Shown here piece after piece: positions 9,938-20,328 of a stretch of 64,000 bases of DNA. Where the stretch lies: the NCBI RefSeq assembly GCF_000196115.1, contig NC_005027.1, positions 806,001 to 870,000 on the forward strand. Reading direction: 5' to 3'. Source of the DNA: Rhodopirellula baltica SH 1. Its GTDB lineage: Bacteria > Planctomycetota > Planctomycetia > Pirellulales > Pirellulaceae. The first letter of the stretch is position 1, and each line of letters begins with the position of its first letter. A program made the translations under genes and the position numbers. The notes under the pieces were generated by a model that had not been told where the DNA came from, did no database searches, and saw only the letters and a list, made by a program, of their open reading frames with translations.

Positions 9938-11197
9938 GTGATCGCCCCCAACCTCGCATCGAAGCTTCCCGACGACCAACGCATCGTCATCACCGGCGTC
10001 GGTTTGACGTCGCCCAACGGCAACGACTGGGCCACTTTCCGCCAAGCGTTGCTGGAAAAACGCAGCGGTGTGCAGCCGTACGAGATCCGCTACTTCGGTG
10101 AGACATTGGCGGGCGTTTGTGATTTCGACGCGAAGAAGTATCAATCCAAAAAAGATATTCGCCGGGGAACACGCGCGGGCAGTGTCGGCGTTTACACGGC
10201 TCAAGAAGCGGTCGCTCACTCCGGATTGGATTGGGAAAATGTCGACAAGGATCGAGTTGGTATCTACGTCGGGGTGACCGAGCACGGTAACGTCGAGACT
10301 GAAAACGAAATTCACGTGATCAAAGGGTTCGACTACGACACGAGTTGCTGGTCGCATCACCACAACCCGCGTACTGTCGCGAACAATCCGGCCGGTGAAA
10401 TTGCGTTGAATATGCAGATCACTGGGCCGCACTACACAATCGGTGCCGCTTGTGCCGCTGGAAACGCCGGCATCATCCAGGGTGCTCAGATGCTGCGGTT
10501 GAACGAGTGCGATGTGGCGATCGCGGGTGGAACCAGTGAAAGCATTCATACGTTTGGGATTTTTGCCAGCTTCAACAGCCAAAACGCGTTGGCGACCCAC
10601 GCCGATCCGACTCTCGCGTCTCGGCCGTTTGATCAAAAGCGGAACGGAATCGTTGTCGCCGAAGGCGGGTGCTTGTACACGTTGGAACGACTCAGCGATG
10701 CGAAGGCACGCGGAGCCGAGATTCACGGCGAATTGGTCGGTTACGCCATGAACACCGACGCGACTGACTTTGTGTTGCCCAATCCGGAACGTCAGGCCCA
10801 GTGCGTTCAGAAGGCTCTCAAGCGGGCTGGTTTGGAAGCGGACCAGATTGACATTGTCAGCACGCACGCAACGGGAACCAACAGCGGCGACATCCAAGAA
10901 TGTGCCGCGTTGCGAAGCGTGTTTGGCAAATGCGAAAACGTTCGCATCAACAACACAAAGAGCTACATCGGTCACGCGATGGGAGCAGCCGGATCGCTGG
11001 AATTGGCTGGCAATTTGATGGCGTTCCGCGACCAAGTGGTTCACCCAACGATCAACGTTGATGAGCTGGACCCCGAGTGCGATTTGCCAGGTTTGGTTCT
11101 GAACGAACCGCAAGAAAAGCCTCGCGTCGATTACATCCTGAACAACTCGTTTGGGATGCTCGGAATCAACTCCGTCGTGATCGTCGGCCGAGTTTGA
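9938..11197 (+). CDS. Beta-ketoacyl-ACP synthase (FabF/KAS II-like)
   Basis: Thiolase-fold condensing enzyme that extends an acyl chain on acyl carrier protein by decarboxylative Claisen condensation. The nucleophile Cys lies in GAACAAGNAG, and the two catalytic histidines are in STHATGTNSGD and TKSYIGHAMGAAG, the latter with the conserved Lys. The frame is open from an ATG at 9812, but the GTG at 9938 yields 419 residues, matching FabF length, just before the first strand DQRIVITGVGLTSP. An acyl carrier protein and a CrtI-like flavoprotein follow on the same strand, so it may serve a dedicated lipid pathway rather than housekeeping fatty acid synthesis. That pathway role is an inference from context. 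Confidence 0.9.
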   Translation: MIAPNLASKLPDDQRIVITGVGLTSPNGNDWATFRQALLEKRSGVQPYEIRYFGETLAGVCDFDAKKYQSKKDIRRGTRAGSVGVYTAQEAVAHSGLDWENVDKDRVGIYVGVTEHGNVETENEIHVIKGFDYDTSCWSHHHNPRTVANNPAGEIALNMQITGPHYTIGAACAAGNAGIIQGAQMLRLNECDVAIAGGTSESIHTFGIFASFNSQNALATHADPTLASRPFDQKRNGIVVAEGGCLYTLERLSDAKARGAEIHGELVGYAMNTDATDFVLPNPERQAQCVQKALKRAGLEADQIDIVSTHATGTNSGDIQECAALRSVFGKCENVRINNTKSYIGHAMGAAGSLELAGNLMAFRDQVVHPTINVDELDPECDLPGLVLNEPQEKPRVDYILNNSFGMLGINSVVIVGRV

Positions 11198-11292
11198 TCG
11201 CGGAGTCAGTCGTCAACATCCCCGTTTCAAATTTGCATTTTGCAATTGTCAATTTGCAATTTCAGTGCTCGGCCCTCCCCTCGCTTCGCTCG

Positions 11293-11311
11293 ACCCTCCC
11301 AGAGGGAGGGT
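11293..11311. terminator. Hairpin after ketoacyl synthase gene
   Basis: ACCCTCCC, AGA loop, GGGAGGGT: a perfect 8-base-pair GC-rich stem about 95 bases after the stop. No T-run follows, so it may be a dispersed palindromic repeat rather than a true intrinsic terminator. Confidence 0.4.
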
Positions 11312-11343
11312 GAATTGAAATGAGGAGTGTCCTCCCCTGATCC

Positions 11344-11383
11344 CTGTGGTCCTGTGGCCCTGTGGCCCTGTGGCCCTGTGGCT
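11344..11383 (+). repeat. Five tandem 8-bp units (CTGTGGCC)
   Basis: Five consecutive copies of CTGTGGYC or CTGTGGCT run without a break. The tract and the roughly 15 bases after it (CTGAGCCACTTTCCAC) recur in shorter form at 11887-11920, upstream of the flavoprotein gene. Such perfect short tracts are prone to slipped-strand length change. Confidence 0.85.
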
Positions 11384-11565
11384 CTGAGCCACTTTCCACC
11401 TCTCTGCGTCGATCTGTCCCGATTCAATTGGCATGGGTGCCGCGTGGTGCCCCTTGTGTCGAATCCCAATGCCGTCGAAACTACTCCATCCCGCGGTGGC
11501 GGTTGCTCCACGGCGGGACACGGACGTTCCTTCATCCCGTTTCTCTCGCATCCCTGCTTCCTTTC

Positions 11566-11817
11566 ATGACTCCTGCCGAAATTCGCCAAGAAATCATCGA
11601 TATCCTCGACGACATTTCTCCTGATGAGGACCTCGACAACCTGGACGATCAGAAGGCGTTTCGCGAGCAATTGGAACTGGATTCGATGGACTTTTTGGAC
11701 ATCGTGATGGAACTCCGCAAGCGTCACCGCGTGCAAATTCCAGAGGAAGATTACGGCCACCTGGCCAGCATGCACACAACGGTCACGTACCTGGAACCGA
11801 AGATGAAGGATCTTTAG
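11566..11817 (+). CDS. Acyl carrier protein
   Basis: A small acidic protein of 83 residues that carries acyl intermediates on a 4'-phosphopantetheine arm. The attachment serine lies in ELDSMDFLDIVMEL, a variant of the usual DSL motif (DSM here). The rest is a predicted four-helix fold with clustered Asp and Glu (ILDDISPDEDLDNLDD). The start ATG is preceded by the repeat-rich leader rather than a clear Shine-Dalgarno. It is separate from any housekeeping acpP/fabF operon pattern because fabD, fabG and acpS are absent here. It is likely the partner of the upstream ketoacyl synthase. Confidence 0.88.
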   Translation: MTPAEIRQEIIDILDDISPDEDLDNLDDQKAFREQLELDSMDFLDIVMELRKRHRVQIPEEDYGHLASMHTTVTYLEPKMKDL

Positions 11818-11886
11818 GACAAGCGGAAAGAATCACAGGGGCACAGAACCACAGGGTGTGCCTTCGGGAACCTGCTCTCGGTTGAG

Positions 11887-11920
11887 CCTGTGGTCCTGTG
11901 ACACTGAGCCCCTTTCCACT
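11887..11920 (+). repeat. Second copy of the ACP-gene leader repeat
   Basis: The 34 bases from CCTGTGGTCCTGTGACACTG to TTTCCACT closely match 11366-11399 ahead of the ACP gene, with only a few substitutions. A partial inverted copy (CACAGGGGCACAGAACCACA) lies at about 11834-11853, so this short gap could fold back on itself just before the flavoprotein ATG. Confidence 0.7.
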
Positions 11921-11928
11921 TTCGCTGT

Positions 11929-13323
11929 ATGTACGACACCATCATCATCGGCGCGGGGATGAGCGGGCTGGCAGCCGGCATTCGACTGGCCCACTTTGAC
12001 CAACGCGTTTGCATCCTCGAGAAGCATTACACGATCGGTGGGCTCAATTCGTTCTATCGAATGGGTGGCCGCGACTATGACGTCGGTCTGCACGCGATGA
12101 CCAACTTCGCTCGCAAGGGCGATAAAAAAGGGCCGCTCGCGAAGCTGATTCGCCAACTGCGATTTGGATGGGAAGATTTCAAGCTCGCCGAGCAAAACGG
12201 GTCATCGATTCGTTTCCCGGGTGTTGAGTTGGACTTCAACAACGACATCGGGATGCTGGAAAGCGAGATCAAGTCACGCTTTCCCGATCAGATCGATGGG
12301 TTCCGCAGTCTGTGTGGATCGCTGTTGGATTACAGCGACATGGACGGCGACGCGCCCGATTTCATGCGATCCGCTCGCGAAGTCATGGCGGAGCATCTGT
12401 CGGATCCATTGTTGATCGAAATGTTGTTGTGCCCGTTGATGTGGTATGGCAATGCCCGTGAAAACGACATGGACTTTGGCCAGTTCTGCATCATGTTTCG
12501 CGCTTGTTACTTGGAAGGTTTCGGACGACCTTACAAAGGTGTGCGAGTCATCCTGAAGAACCTGGTTCGCAAGTTCCGTGGACTGGGCGGCGAGCTGAAG
12601 TTGCGGAGCGGCGTTGCCAACATTCATGTCGAAGACGGTCAAGCGGTCGGCGTTGTGCTGGACGACGGGACGGAGTTGCAAGCCAAACGGATTCTTTCGT
12701 CCGCGGGGACGGTCGAGACCATGCGGATGTGCGACGACATCACCGAACCGGACGTCGCGAAAGCTGGCAAACTATCGTTCATCGAGTCGATCAGCGTGCT
12801 GGATTGCAAGCCAAAGGAGTTGGGCTTTGACCGCACAATCGTGTTCTACAACGATTCGCCCCATTTTCATTGGGAGCGACCGGATGACTCGTTGTGTGAT
12901 GCACGAACGGGAGTCATCTGCAGCCCGAACAACTACATCTACGACGCAGAAGAAGGTGAGTTGCCCGACGGCGTGGTTCGCATCACGACACTCGCCAATC
13001 ACGATTTGTGGTCCGAGTTGCCGGAAGAGAAATACCGGGCGGAGAAGGTGACCCAGTACGATGAGGCGGTTGCGTCAGCGGTACGGTTCATGCCCGATTT
13101 TCGAGCGCGAGTCATCGACACGGACGTCTTCACTCCCAAAACCATCCGCCGCTTCACCTGGCACGACAACGGTGCCGTCTACGGTGCCCCTGACAAGCAG
13201 TTGGATGGGACCACTCATTTGCCCAATGTTTTCCTATGCGGAACCGACCAAGGTTTCGTTGGGATCGTGGGTGCGATCGTCAGCGGCATCAGCATGGCAA
13301 ACCGTCACTGCCTTCAAGTTTGA
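11929..13323 (+). CDS. CrtI/RetSat-like FAD-dependent oxidoreductase
   Basis: A 464-residue flavoprotein of the phytoene desaturase / retinol saturase / amine oxidase superfamily. It starts with the dinucleotide-binding fold YDTIIIGAGMSGLAAGIRLA and the ILEKH acidic strand end, and finishes with the FAD-binding segment VFLCGTDQGFVGIVGAIVSGI. Its relatives add, remove or isomerise C=C bonds in long hydrophobic chains. No carotenoid synthase (crtB) or other isoprenoid gene is nearby. It instead follows a ketoacyl synthase and an ACP, so an acyl-chain substrate is as likely as a carotenoid. The substrate is unproven. Confidence 0.82.
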   Translation: MYDTIIIGAGMSGLAAGIRLAHFDQRVCILEKHYTIGGLNSFYRMGGRDYDVGLHAMTNFARKGDKKGPLAKLIRQLRFGWEDFKLAEQNGSSIRFPGVELDFNNDIGMLESEIKSRFPDQIDGFRSLCGSLLDYSDMDGDAPDFMRSAREVMAEHLSDPLLIEMLLCPLMWYGNARENDMDFGQFCIMFRACYLEGFGRPYKGVRVILKNLVRKFRGLGGELKLRSGVANIHVEDGQAVGVVLDDGTELQAKRILSSAGTVETMRMCDDITEPDVAKAGKLSFIESISVLDCKPKELGFDRTIVFYNDSPHFHWERPDDSLCDARTGVICSPNNYIYDAEEGELPDGVVRITTLANHDLWSELPEEKYRAEKVTQYDEAVASAVRFMPDFRARVIDTDVFTPKTIRRFTWHDNGAVYGAPDKQLDGTTHLPNVFLCGTDQGFVGIVGAIVSGISMANRHCLQV

Positions 13324-13485
13324 CCGTTTCGGGCGATCATACGCCCGCGGATGCGGTTTTTGGATGCAGGCCTGCCATTGAGGTCGCGCCGGCATTGACA
13401 ATTGAGCGGTCGGGCAGCAGGCTTTCCAGTCGGAAATTCTTCATGATTCCCGTGATTTGGGGGTCTTTGCCCAGACGAGGTTCGA

Positions 13486-15717
<2,232 letters not shown>

Positions 15718-15753
15718 ACGCTGACTTTGTCCGGTCAGCACTTCCAAAAGTAC

Positions 15754-15897
15754 GACGGTCTTCCAAGACCGTCCCCTGACCACACCCGCCCGTACGATGG
15801 TTTTCCAAGACCGTCGCCAAGCCACCTCCCCGTTCGACGGTCCTCCAATGCCGTCGCGTGACCACACCTGCCTGTACGATGGTCTTCCAAGACCGTC
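15754..15897. repeat. Four tandem palindromes, about 41-42 bp period
   Basis: Four copies of the inverted repeat GACGGTCTTCCAAGACCGTC or close variants occur at 15754-15773, 15796-15815, 15836-15855 and 15878-15897. Each folds into a stem of about 9 bp around a CC loop. The spacers are also related (forms of GACCACACCYGCCYGTACGA). Units 1 and 4 are the best conserved, and unit 3 has lost pairing on one side. No cas genes are nearby and the spacers are not unique, so this is a hairpin array and not CRISPR. Confidence 0.9.
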
Positions 15898-15945
15898 GAA
15901 GCCCTCTTCGCTCATCATCCGCGTCTTCGCCGTCCGTTGCTCATC

Positions 15946-16953
15946 ATGCCCGTCGATCCCACACCAGTTCTTCAGTACATCAACGGCTTTCGATTTTCAA
16001 AAGTCATGTTCGCCGCGGTGGAGCTGGGCGTCTTCGATTCATTGGAGCAACAAAAACGGTCGGCAGAAGACTTGGCAATCGAGCTTCAGTGCGATCCCGC
16101 AGCTGTGAGTCGCTTGCTCAATGGATTGGTGGGGATGGAACTGCTTTCGCGAGACGGTGAGCAGTACAAAAACACGGGACTCGCAAGCGAATTGCTGACC
16201 TCGACCAGTCCCAACCGGATGACGGGCTACATCAAGTTCAGCAATGACGTCAGCTGGAAGTTGTGGTCGCATTTCGAAAACGCGATCCGCGAAGGTTCGC
16301 ATCGTTGGAAAGACGCCTATGGTTGGGACCAGCCGATCTTCAGCAGTTTTTTCGCTGACGATGCGGCCATGCGAGAGTTCTTGATGGGGATGCATGGCTA
16401 TGGCGTGATCAGTTCACCGAAGGTGGTTCGCGCGGTGGATCTCTCGCAATTCAACCACTTGGTGGATCTCGGCGGAGCGACCGGGCACCTGCCAATGGCG
16501 GCTTGCGAGGCCTACGAATCGCTGACCGCGACGGTGTTTGATCTGCCGGGTGTGATTCCATTGACCAAAGAGATCGTCGCACAGTCATCCGTTTCTGATC
16601 GAATCGATGTGGTTGCAGGCGACTTCTTCGACGATGAATTGCCTCAAGCCGATTTGATGTCGTTGGGCAGGATTCTGCACGATTGGTCCGACGAGAAAAT
16701 TGATCGACTGCTGTCGAAGATCTATGATCGTTTGCCCGAGGGCGGCGGTTTGCTGCTCGCGGAAATCTTGATACAAGACGATCGTGGCGGTCCGGATTGG
16801 GGCCAAATGCAAGATCTCAATATGTTGGTGTGCACCGAAGGTCGTGAACGGACGCTGGCCGAGTACGAAGCGATCTTGCGTCGTGCCGGTTTCCGCGAAG
16901 TGACTGGGCAAGTCACCGGCGCACCTGTCGACGCAGTGCTTGCGATCAAGTGA
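15946..16953 (+). CDS. SAM-dependent O-methyltransferase, winged-helix dimerisation type
   Basis: A 335-residue methyltransferase of the hydroxyindole/caffeate/antibiotic O-methyltransferase family. The N-terminal about 90 residues form the winged-helix dimerisation domain (ELGVFDSLEQQKRSAEDLAI...AAVSRLLNGLVGMELL). The C-terminal Rossmann domain has the SAM motif I LVDLGGATGHLPMAAC, motif II AGDFFDDELPQADL, and the usual catalytic-loop region LGRILHDWSDE, with His-Asp as in ASMT enzymes. The acceptor is unknown. It follows the IDH gene but could serve the ketoacyl synthase/ACP/desaturase genes 3 kb upstream. An upstream in-frame ATG at 15937 adds only three residues. Confidence 0.85.
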   Translation: MPVDPTPVLQYINGFRFSKVMFAAVELGVFDSLEQQKRSAEDLAIELQCDPAAVSRLLNGLVGMELLSRDGEQYKNTGLASELLTSTSPNRMTGYIKFSNDVSWKLWSHFENAIREGSHRWKDAYGWDQPIFSSFFADDAAMREFLMGMHGYGVISSPKVVRAVDLSQFNHLVDLGGATGHLPMAACEAYESLTATVFDLPGVIPLTKEIVAQSSVSDRIDVVAGDFFDDELPQADLMSLGRILHDWSDEKIDRLLSKIYDRLPEGGGLLLAEILIQDDRGGPDWGQMQDLNMLVCTEGRERTLAEYEAILRRAGFREVTGQVTGAPVDAVLAIK

Positions 16954-17055
16954 GCTAGCTTGCCAGTGGAGGATGCAGTCGGGAATGCGCTCGCGTTGTC
17001 AGCCTGACATAATGCGGGGCTTCATGGTGTTTACCGCATGAGGACATTTCTTCAA

Positions 17056-17502
17056 TCAGCCTGGTTCTCGCAGTTTCGTTCTTGTGTCCATCAGGATTCG
17101 GCCCAGCATGTTCTTTCCCCTGCCGTCTCCTCCATCACCCCAGTAGTCATCGTTGGTGGTGTGCTCGATGATTTTCGCGTCACCTGTCGCCAGCAGTAAT
17201 TCGCGAAGATCCTCGTGTTGTGTGAATTTCGCCAGGATCGCTTCTCGCATGATGTTCACCTTCACGGATTCCCAGTCGCGTCGAAGCTTCCGTTTTCGGT
17301 CGCGTCCCATCCTCGCCGCCTGCATTGGCGAGTTCGCCTTTCTGATTTCTTCTTGATCAGACCCTTCCTGGAACTTCATTGCTTGGAAGTAGTGCTCCGA
17401 CGTTGGCCAAACCTTCTTTCCAATTTTGATTGGATAACCGGCGAAGTTGGAGAATTCACCGTGTTCGTCGCCGGTGCTATAGAACTTGATTGGATCGGAC
17501 AT
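17056..17502 (-). CDS. NADAR domain protein (YbiA/RibX-like N-glycosidase)
   Basis: A 148-residue single-domain protein of the NADAR (YbiA/DUF1768) family. Known members hydrolyse N-glycosidic bonds, either of riboflavin-pathway intermediates or of ADP-ribosylated guanine in DNA. Recognisable family segments are EFSNFAGYPI near the start, VWPTSEHYFQAMKF, and the C-terminal NDDYWGDGGDGRGKNMLGRILM. The frame continues to an ATG at 17589, but family similarity begins at MSDPIKFYS, so I place the start at 17502. No toxin ADP-ribosyltransferase gene is seen beside it. Role here is either metabolite damage control or reversal of nucleic acid ADP-ribosylation. Confidence 0.9.
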   Translation of the reverse strand: MSDPIKFYSTGDEHGEFSNFAGYPIKIGKKVWPTSEHYFQAMKFQEGSDQEEIRKANSPMQAARMGRDRKRKLRRDWESVKVNIMREAILAKFTQHEDLRELLLATGDAKIIEHTTNDDYWGDGGDGRGKNMLGRILMDTRTKLREPG

Positions 17503-17779
17503 GACAATTGTCTGTCGTGTTGGAGGACTTGGATTGCTAAGCAGACACGATGCTGGATCGAAGGTTCGCACAACATGCTTTTCCAGCACGTGAACTTCGT
17601 CGGATCTTCGGCCGATGCTCAGGGGACAATGGGCGCGACGACCAAATTTATCGTTCGTGACCGGTGTGAGTTTGGTGTGGATTCCAGATTTTGGCTGCGA
17701 GACGCTGCTGATGTTGTTCCTGTGGCCGCGATGAGATGATTACGATGGATGCACCTCACTTTCAATTTGGAGATGTCGG

Positions 17780-18676
17780 ATGGCGAAGCGTGTCGCATTG
17801 GTTGCTCTTTTATTCGGCGTTTTGTTGGGACAGGCTGCGATGGCGCAATCCGGCTTGGAACTTAAGCTTCAGTCCCAGACGAAATCGGATGCCGGAGAGT
17901 TTGTGCTTCAGCAGGTGAATGAGTCGTGGGAGCCAAGCAAGACCGCCATCATTGTTTGTGATGTGTGGGACTATCACCATTGTTTCAATGCTGTCGAGCG
18001 GCTGAATGAAATGGCACCGAGGATGAATGAGGTCATTTCGGACGCACGACGACGCGGGGTGACAATCATTCATTCCCCTAGCGGTTGTGTGGATTTCTAC
18101 GCGAACAGTCTGGCGCGGAAGCGTGCGATCCAAGCACCTGTCGCCGAGAATTTGCCGAAAGAGATCGGCGCTTGGTGCTACAGCATTCCTGCAGAAGAAG
18201 AGGCTGAGTATCCCGTCGATCAATCGGATGGTGGAGAAGACGACGATCCCGAGGAACACGCGGCATGGGCGGCGAAGCTGGAGTCGCTCGGCCGCGATCC
18301 GAAGCGACCTTGGCAACGGCAACTGGATACGATCGTGATCGACGACTCGGTGGATTTCGTCACCGACCGAGGCGATGAGGTTTGGAATGTTTTGGAATCA
18401 AAGAACATCGACAATGTGATTTTGTTGGGTGTTCATACCAACATGTGTGTGCTCGGTCGTCCCTTTGGGCTTCGTCAAATGGCGAAGAACGGCAAAAACG
18501 TCGTGCTGATGCGAGACATGACGGACTCGATGTACAACCCGAAGATGTGGCCTTACGTCAGCCATTTTGAAGGGAACCGGCGAGTGATATCGCACATCGA
18601 GCGATACGTGTGCCCAACGATCACCAGCGACCAGATCATCGGTGGTACACCATTTCGTTTTGAAGGTGACGAGTGA
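17780..18676 (+). CDS. Secreted isochorismatase-like cysteine hydrolase
   Basis: A 298-residue protein with a Sec signal peptide (ALVALLFGVLLGQAAMAQ) followed by the isochorismatase-like alpha/beta fold. The catalytic Asp is in TAIIVCDVWD and the nucleophile Cys in LLGVHTNMCVLGRPF. An acidic insertion (about residues 140-165, EEEAEYP...GGEDDDPEEH) separates the two halves and is unusual compared with short cytosolic members. Relatives hydrolyse amides or vinyl ethers such as nicotinamide and isochorismate; the extracytoplasmic substrate here is unknown. A GGAGATG sequence lies about 9 bases before the ATG. It is followed by a duplicated repeat block. Confidence 0.85.
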   Translation: MAKRVALVALLFGVLLGQAAMAQSGLELKLQSQTKSDAGEFVLQQVNESWEPSKTAIIVCDVWDYHHCFNAVERLNEMAPRMNEVISDARRRGVTIIHSPSGCVDFYANSLARKRAIQAPVAENLPKEIGAWCYSIPAEEEAEYPVDQSDGGEDDDPEEHAAWAAKLESLGRDPKRPWQRQLDTIVIDDSVDFVTDRGDEVWNVLESKNIDNVILLGVHTNMCVLGRPFGLRQMAKNGKNVVLMRDMTDSMYNPKMWPYVSHFEGNRRVISHIERYVCPTITSDQIIGGTPFRFEGDE

Positions 18677-18712
18677 TCGCGGCGACCAAGCCCCTTCCAG
18701 TCGTCAGTCCCA

Positions 18713-18883
18713 AGAAGCAGCGCAACCACGTAGCCGACGGAGGCCCTCCGTCGGCAAACCAGTGTTCTTGCTGGAGAGATTGGACGTTTAATTTGGTTGT
18801 TTGCGTTCCTGCCGACCGATGGCCTCGGTCGGCTACATGGGATGCTGGCTGGAGGGGTTCCATGACTTGGCAGAGCGTGAGGG
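18713..18883 (+). repeat. About 171-bp direct repeat, copy 1
   Basis: This segment is repeated at 18969-19140 with roughly 85-90 percent identity by eye. It contains two hairpins: GCCGACGGAGG pairing with CCTCCGTCGGC (18733-18755) and GCCGACCGA pairing with TCGGTCGGC (18811-18833). Because the outer ends read GTAGCCGAC and GTCGGCTAC, the hairpin pair also forms a larger inverted repeat. Confidence 0.9.
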
Positions 18884-18968
18884 TTCATCTGCTCTACGTC
18901 AGGGATGCGTCGGTTTCACTCACGCGAGGCCGGATGTGGAGCGTCACATTGCTTTGGTCGTTAGTTCC

Positions 18969-19140
18969 AGGAAGCGGCGCAACCACGTAGCCGACGGAGG
19001 CCCTCCGTCGGCAAGCAGGCGTTCTTGCTTGGGAGATTGGGCGTTTGCTTTGGTTGTTTTCGCTCTTGCCGACCGATGGCCTCGGTCGGCTACATGGGAT
19101 GCTGACTCGAGGGGTTCCATGACTTGACAGAGCGTGAGGT
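18969..19140 (+). repeat. About 171-bp direct repeat, copy 2
   Basis: Second copy of 18713-18883, with both hairpins kept (18990-19012 and 19068-19090). The two copies are separated by about 85 unique bases. No coding frame is credible in the 497-base gap 18677-19173, which these copies mostly fill. Confidence 0.9.
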
Positions 19141-19173
19141 TTCGTCGGTTCAATGTCTCGCTCCGTCGGAACT

Positions 19174-20328
19174 TCATGCTTCGCTGTTGACAAGCAATTC
19201 AAATGGGAGCGTTCCGAATGGTTGTCCGTTGATCTGCAGTGTGACGGCGTGTCGGCCGGCATAGAGTTTGTACGTGGTGGCGTTCGCGTGCAGGCGATGG
19301 CGTTTCTTCAGTGAAGCGGTTTCGCCCTTGGTGAGAGCCAGACGTTTGAGTTTGTGGACTTTGGGGGCCGTGGTTCCGTTGGCCTTCACGAAGTCGATAA
19401 CGTAATCGACCATCAATGATTCCGCACGCTCAGCGGTGATGGTGAAATCGAACTCGATCGAGTCGCCAGGCCGAAGCACCGTGCGCAGCAATCGGAAATT
19501 CGAGACTTCAATCTTCGGGTTGTCGCGAAAGCCAAGGAACTTCAACGCGGGGGAATGGCCTTGCTTGATAAGTGTTCGCAAGGCATGACTGCTGATCCAA
19601 TCGAATTCCTTGGTCGTTTGGCGTTTCGCTTTTTTCCATTCTCGAAGAAGTTGTAGGACAAGCTTAGGGTGGGATTTGGAAATGTCATTCAGGTGGTTTG
19701 CAACGGACCGAGTGACATAGCGTGTTGGGTCAGCGTGCAGTGTTTCGAGAAACGGTATCGGCGTCGTGACGTCGATCGTTAGGCGGCGTGACCACGGCAG
19801 TTTGGGACGTGTTCCCTCGCTGACCAGACGCCGCACGTGATAGTTGGAATCAGTGGACCATTGAGCGAGTTCGGCCAGGGTTGCGTCGGGATGAGTGTCG
19901 ATGAAGGCGCGAATAGCGTCTTCCATCGAGAACCGCATGGTGATTTGCTTGAGCGTTCGAAGCGAATGTCGAAGTTGTTTGCGATCGAGTCCGTTGCGGA
20001 CGACAAACTCGCCGAGAGGAGCAAAGATAAAATCACCGAAGTCATCGTCGGTTCGAGTGGGATCCAAAGCCGGCGGAAGAGCCTCCTGAATCTGTTTGGC
20101 TGCGATGCGGAAGTCATCCGACAAATGTTTTTCGAGTACGCTCGCGATGTGAACGATGCGTTGTTTCAGTTCGAGGTCTTTGAGACCTCGCATGCATTGT
20201 CGGGTGAAGGCTTTGCCATCGAAGTTTGTGTCAGCCGTTTGGAACAACCCGCTCAGGTAGTTGACGCGTTCGCGATTGAAGAGTTGGTCCTTGAGGCTGA
20301 AGCCACTGCCGGTGGTCGTTTCGCTCAT
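19174..20328 (-). CDS. DNA alkylation repair protein (AlkC/AlkD-like)
   Basis: A HEAT-like-repeat DNA glycosylase family protein of 384 residues that excises N-alkylated bases such as 3-methyladenine. The helical repeat domain includes the family hallmark HVRRLVSEGTRPKLPW and repeated short helices up to about residue 250. The C-terminal about 110 residues (from NPKIEVSNFRLLRTVLRPG) look like an Ig-like beta domain, as in AlkC2-type proteins. The start ATG overlaps the stop codon of the upstream methyltransferase gene (ATGA), which fixes the start at 20328 although the frame is open to 20373. Together the two genes form a translationally coupled alkylation-repair unit. Confidence 0.88.
   Translation of the reverse strand: MSETTTGSGFSLKDQLFNRERVNYLSGLFQTADTNFDGKAFTRQCMRGLKDLELKQRIVHIASVLEKHLSDDFRIAAKQIQEALPPALDPTRTDDDFGDFIFAPLGEFVVRNGLDRKQLRHSLRTLKQITMRFSMEDAIRAFIDTHPDATLAELAQWSTDSNYHVRRLVSEGTRPKLPWSRRLTIDVTTPIPFLETLHADPTRYVTRSVANHLNDISKSHPKLVLQLLREWKKAKRQTTKEFDWISSHALRTLIKQGHSPALKFLGFRDNPKIEVSNFRLLRTVLRPGDSIEFDFTITAERAESLMVDYVIDFVKANGTTAPKVHKLKRLALTKGETASLKKRHRLHANATTYKLYAGRHAVTLQINGQPFGTLPFELLVNSEA

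Larger units (their letters stand above)
11198..11565. other. Gene-free gap rich in short repeats
   Basis: Between the ketoacyl synthase and ACP genes there is no credible coding frame. The gap contains an AT-rich near-repeat (variants of TTTGCAATT at 11229-11264), a GC-rich hairpin at 11293-11311, and a period-8 tract at 11344-11383. These are listed separately or in the findings. Confidence 0.6.

Noticed and set aside
9935-11113. A 392-codon antisense open frame over the ketoacyl synthase gene
   Set aside because: The sense frame has all catalytic motifs of FabF; the antisense product has none.
11929-13323. Calling the CrtI-like gene a carotenoid gene (crtI)
   Set aside because: No phytoene synthase or other isoprenoid gene is nearby, and the local partners are an ACP and ketoacyl synthase.
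15754-15897. Possible CRISPR array
   Set aside because: The spacers are related to one another rather than unique, only four units exist, and no cas genes are near.
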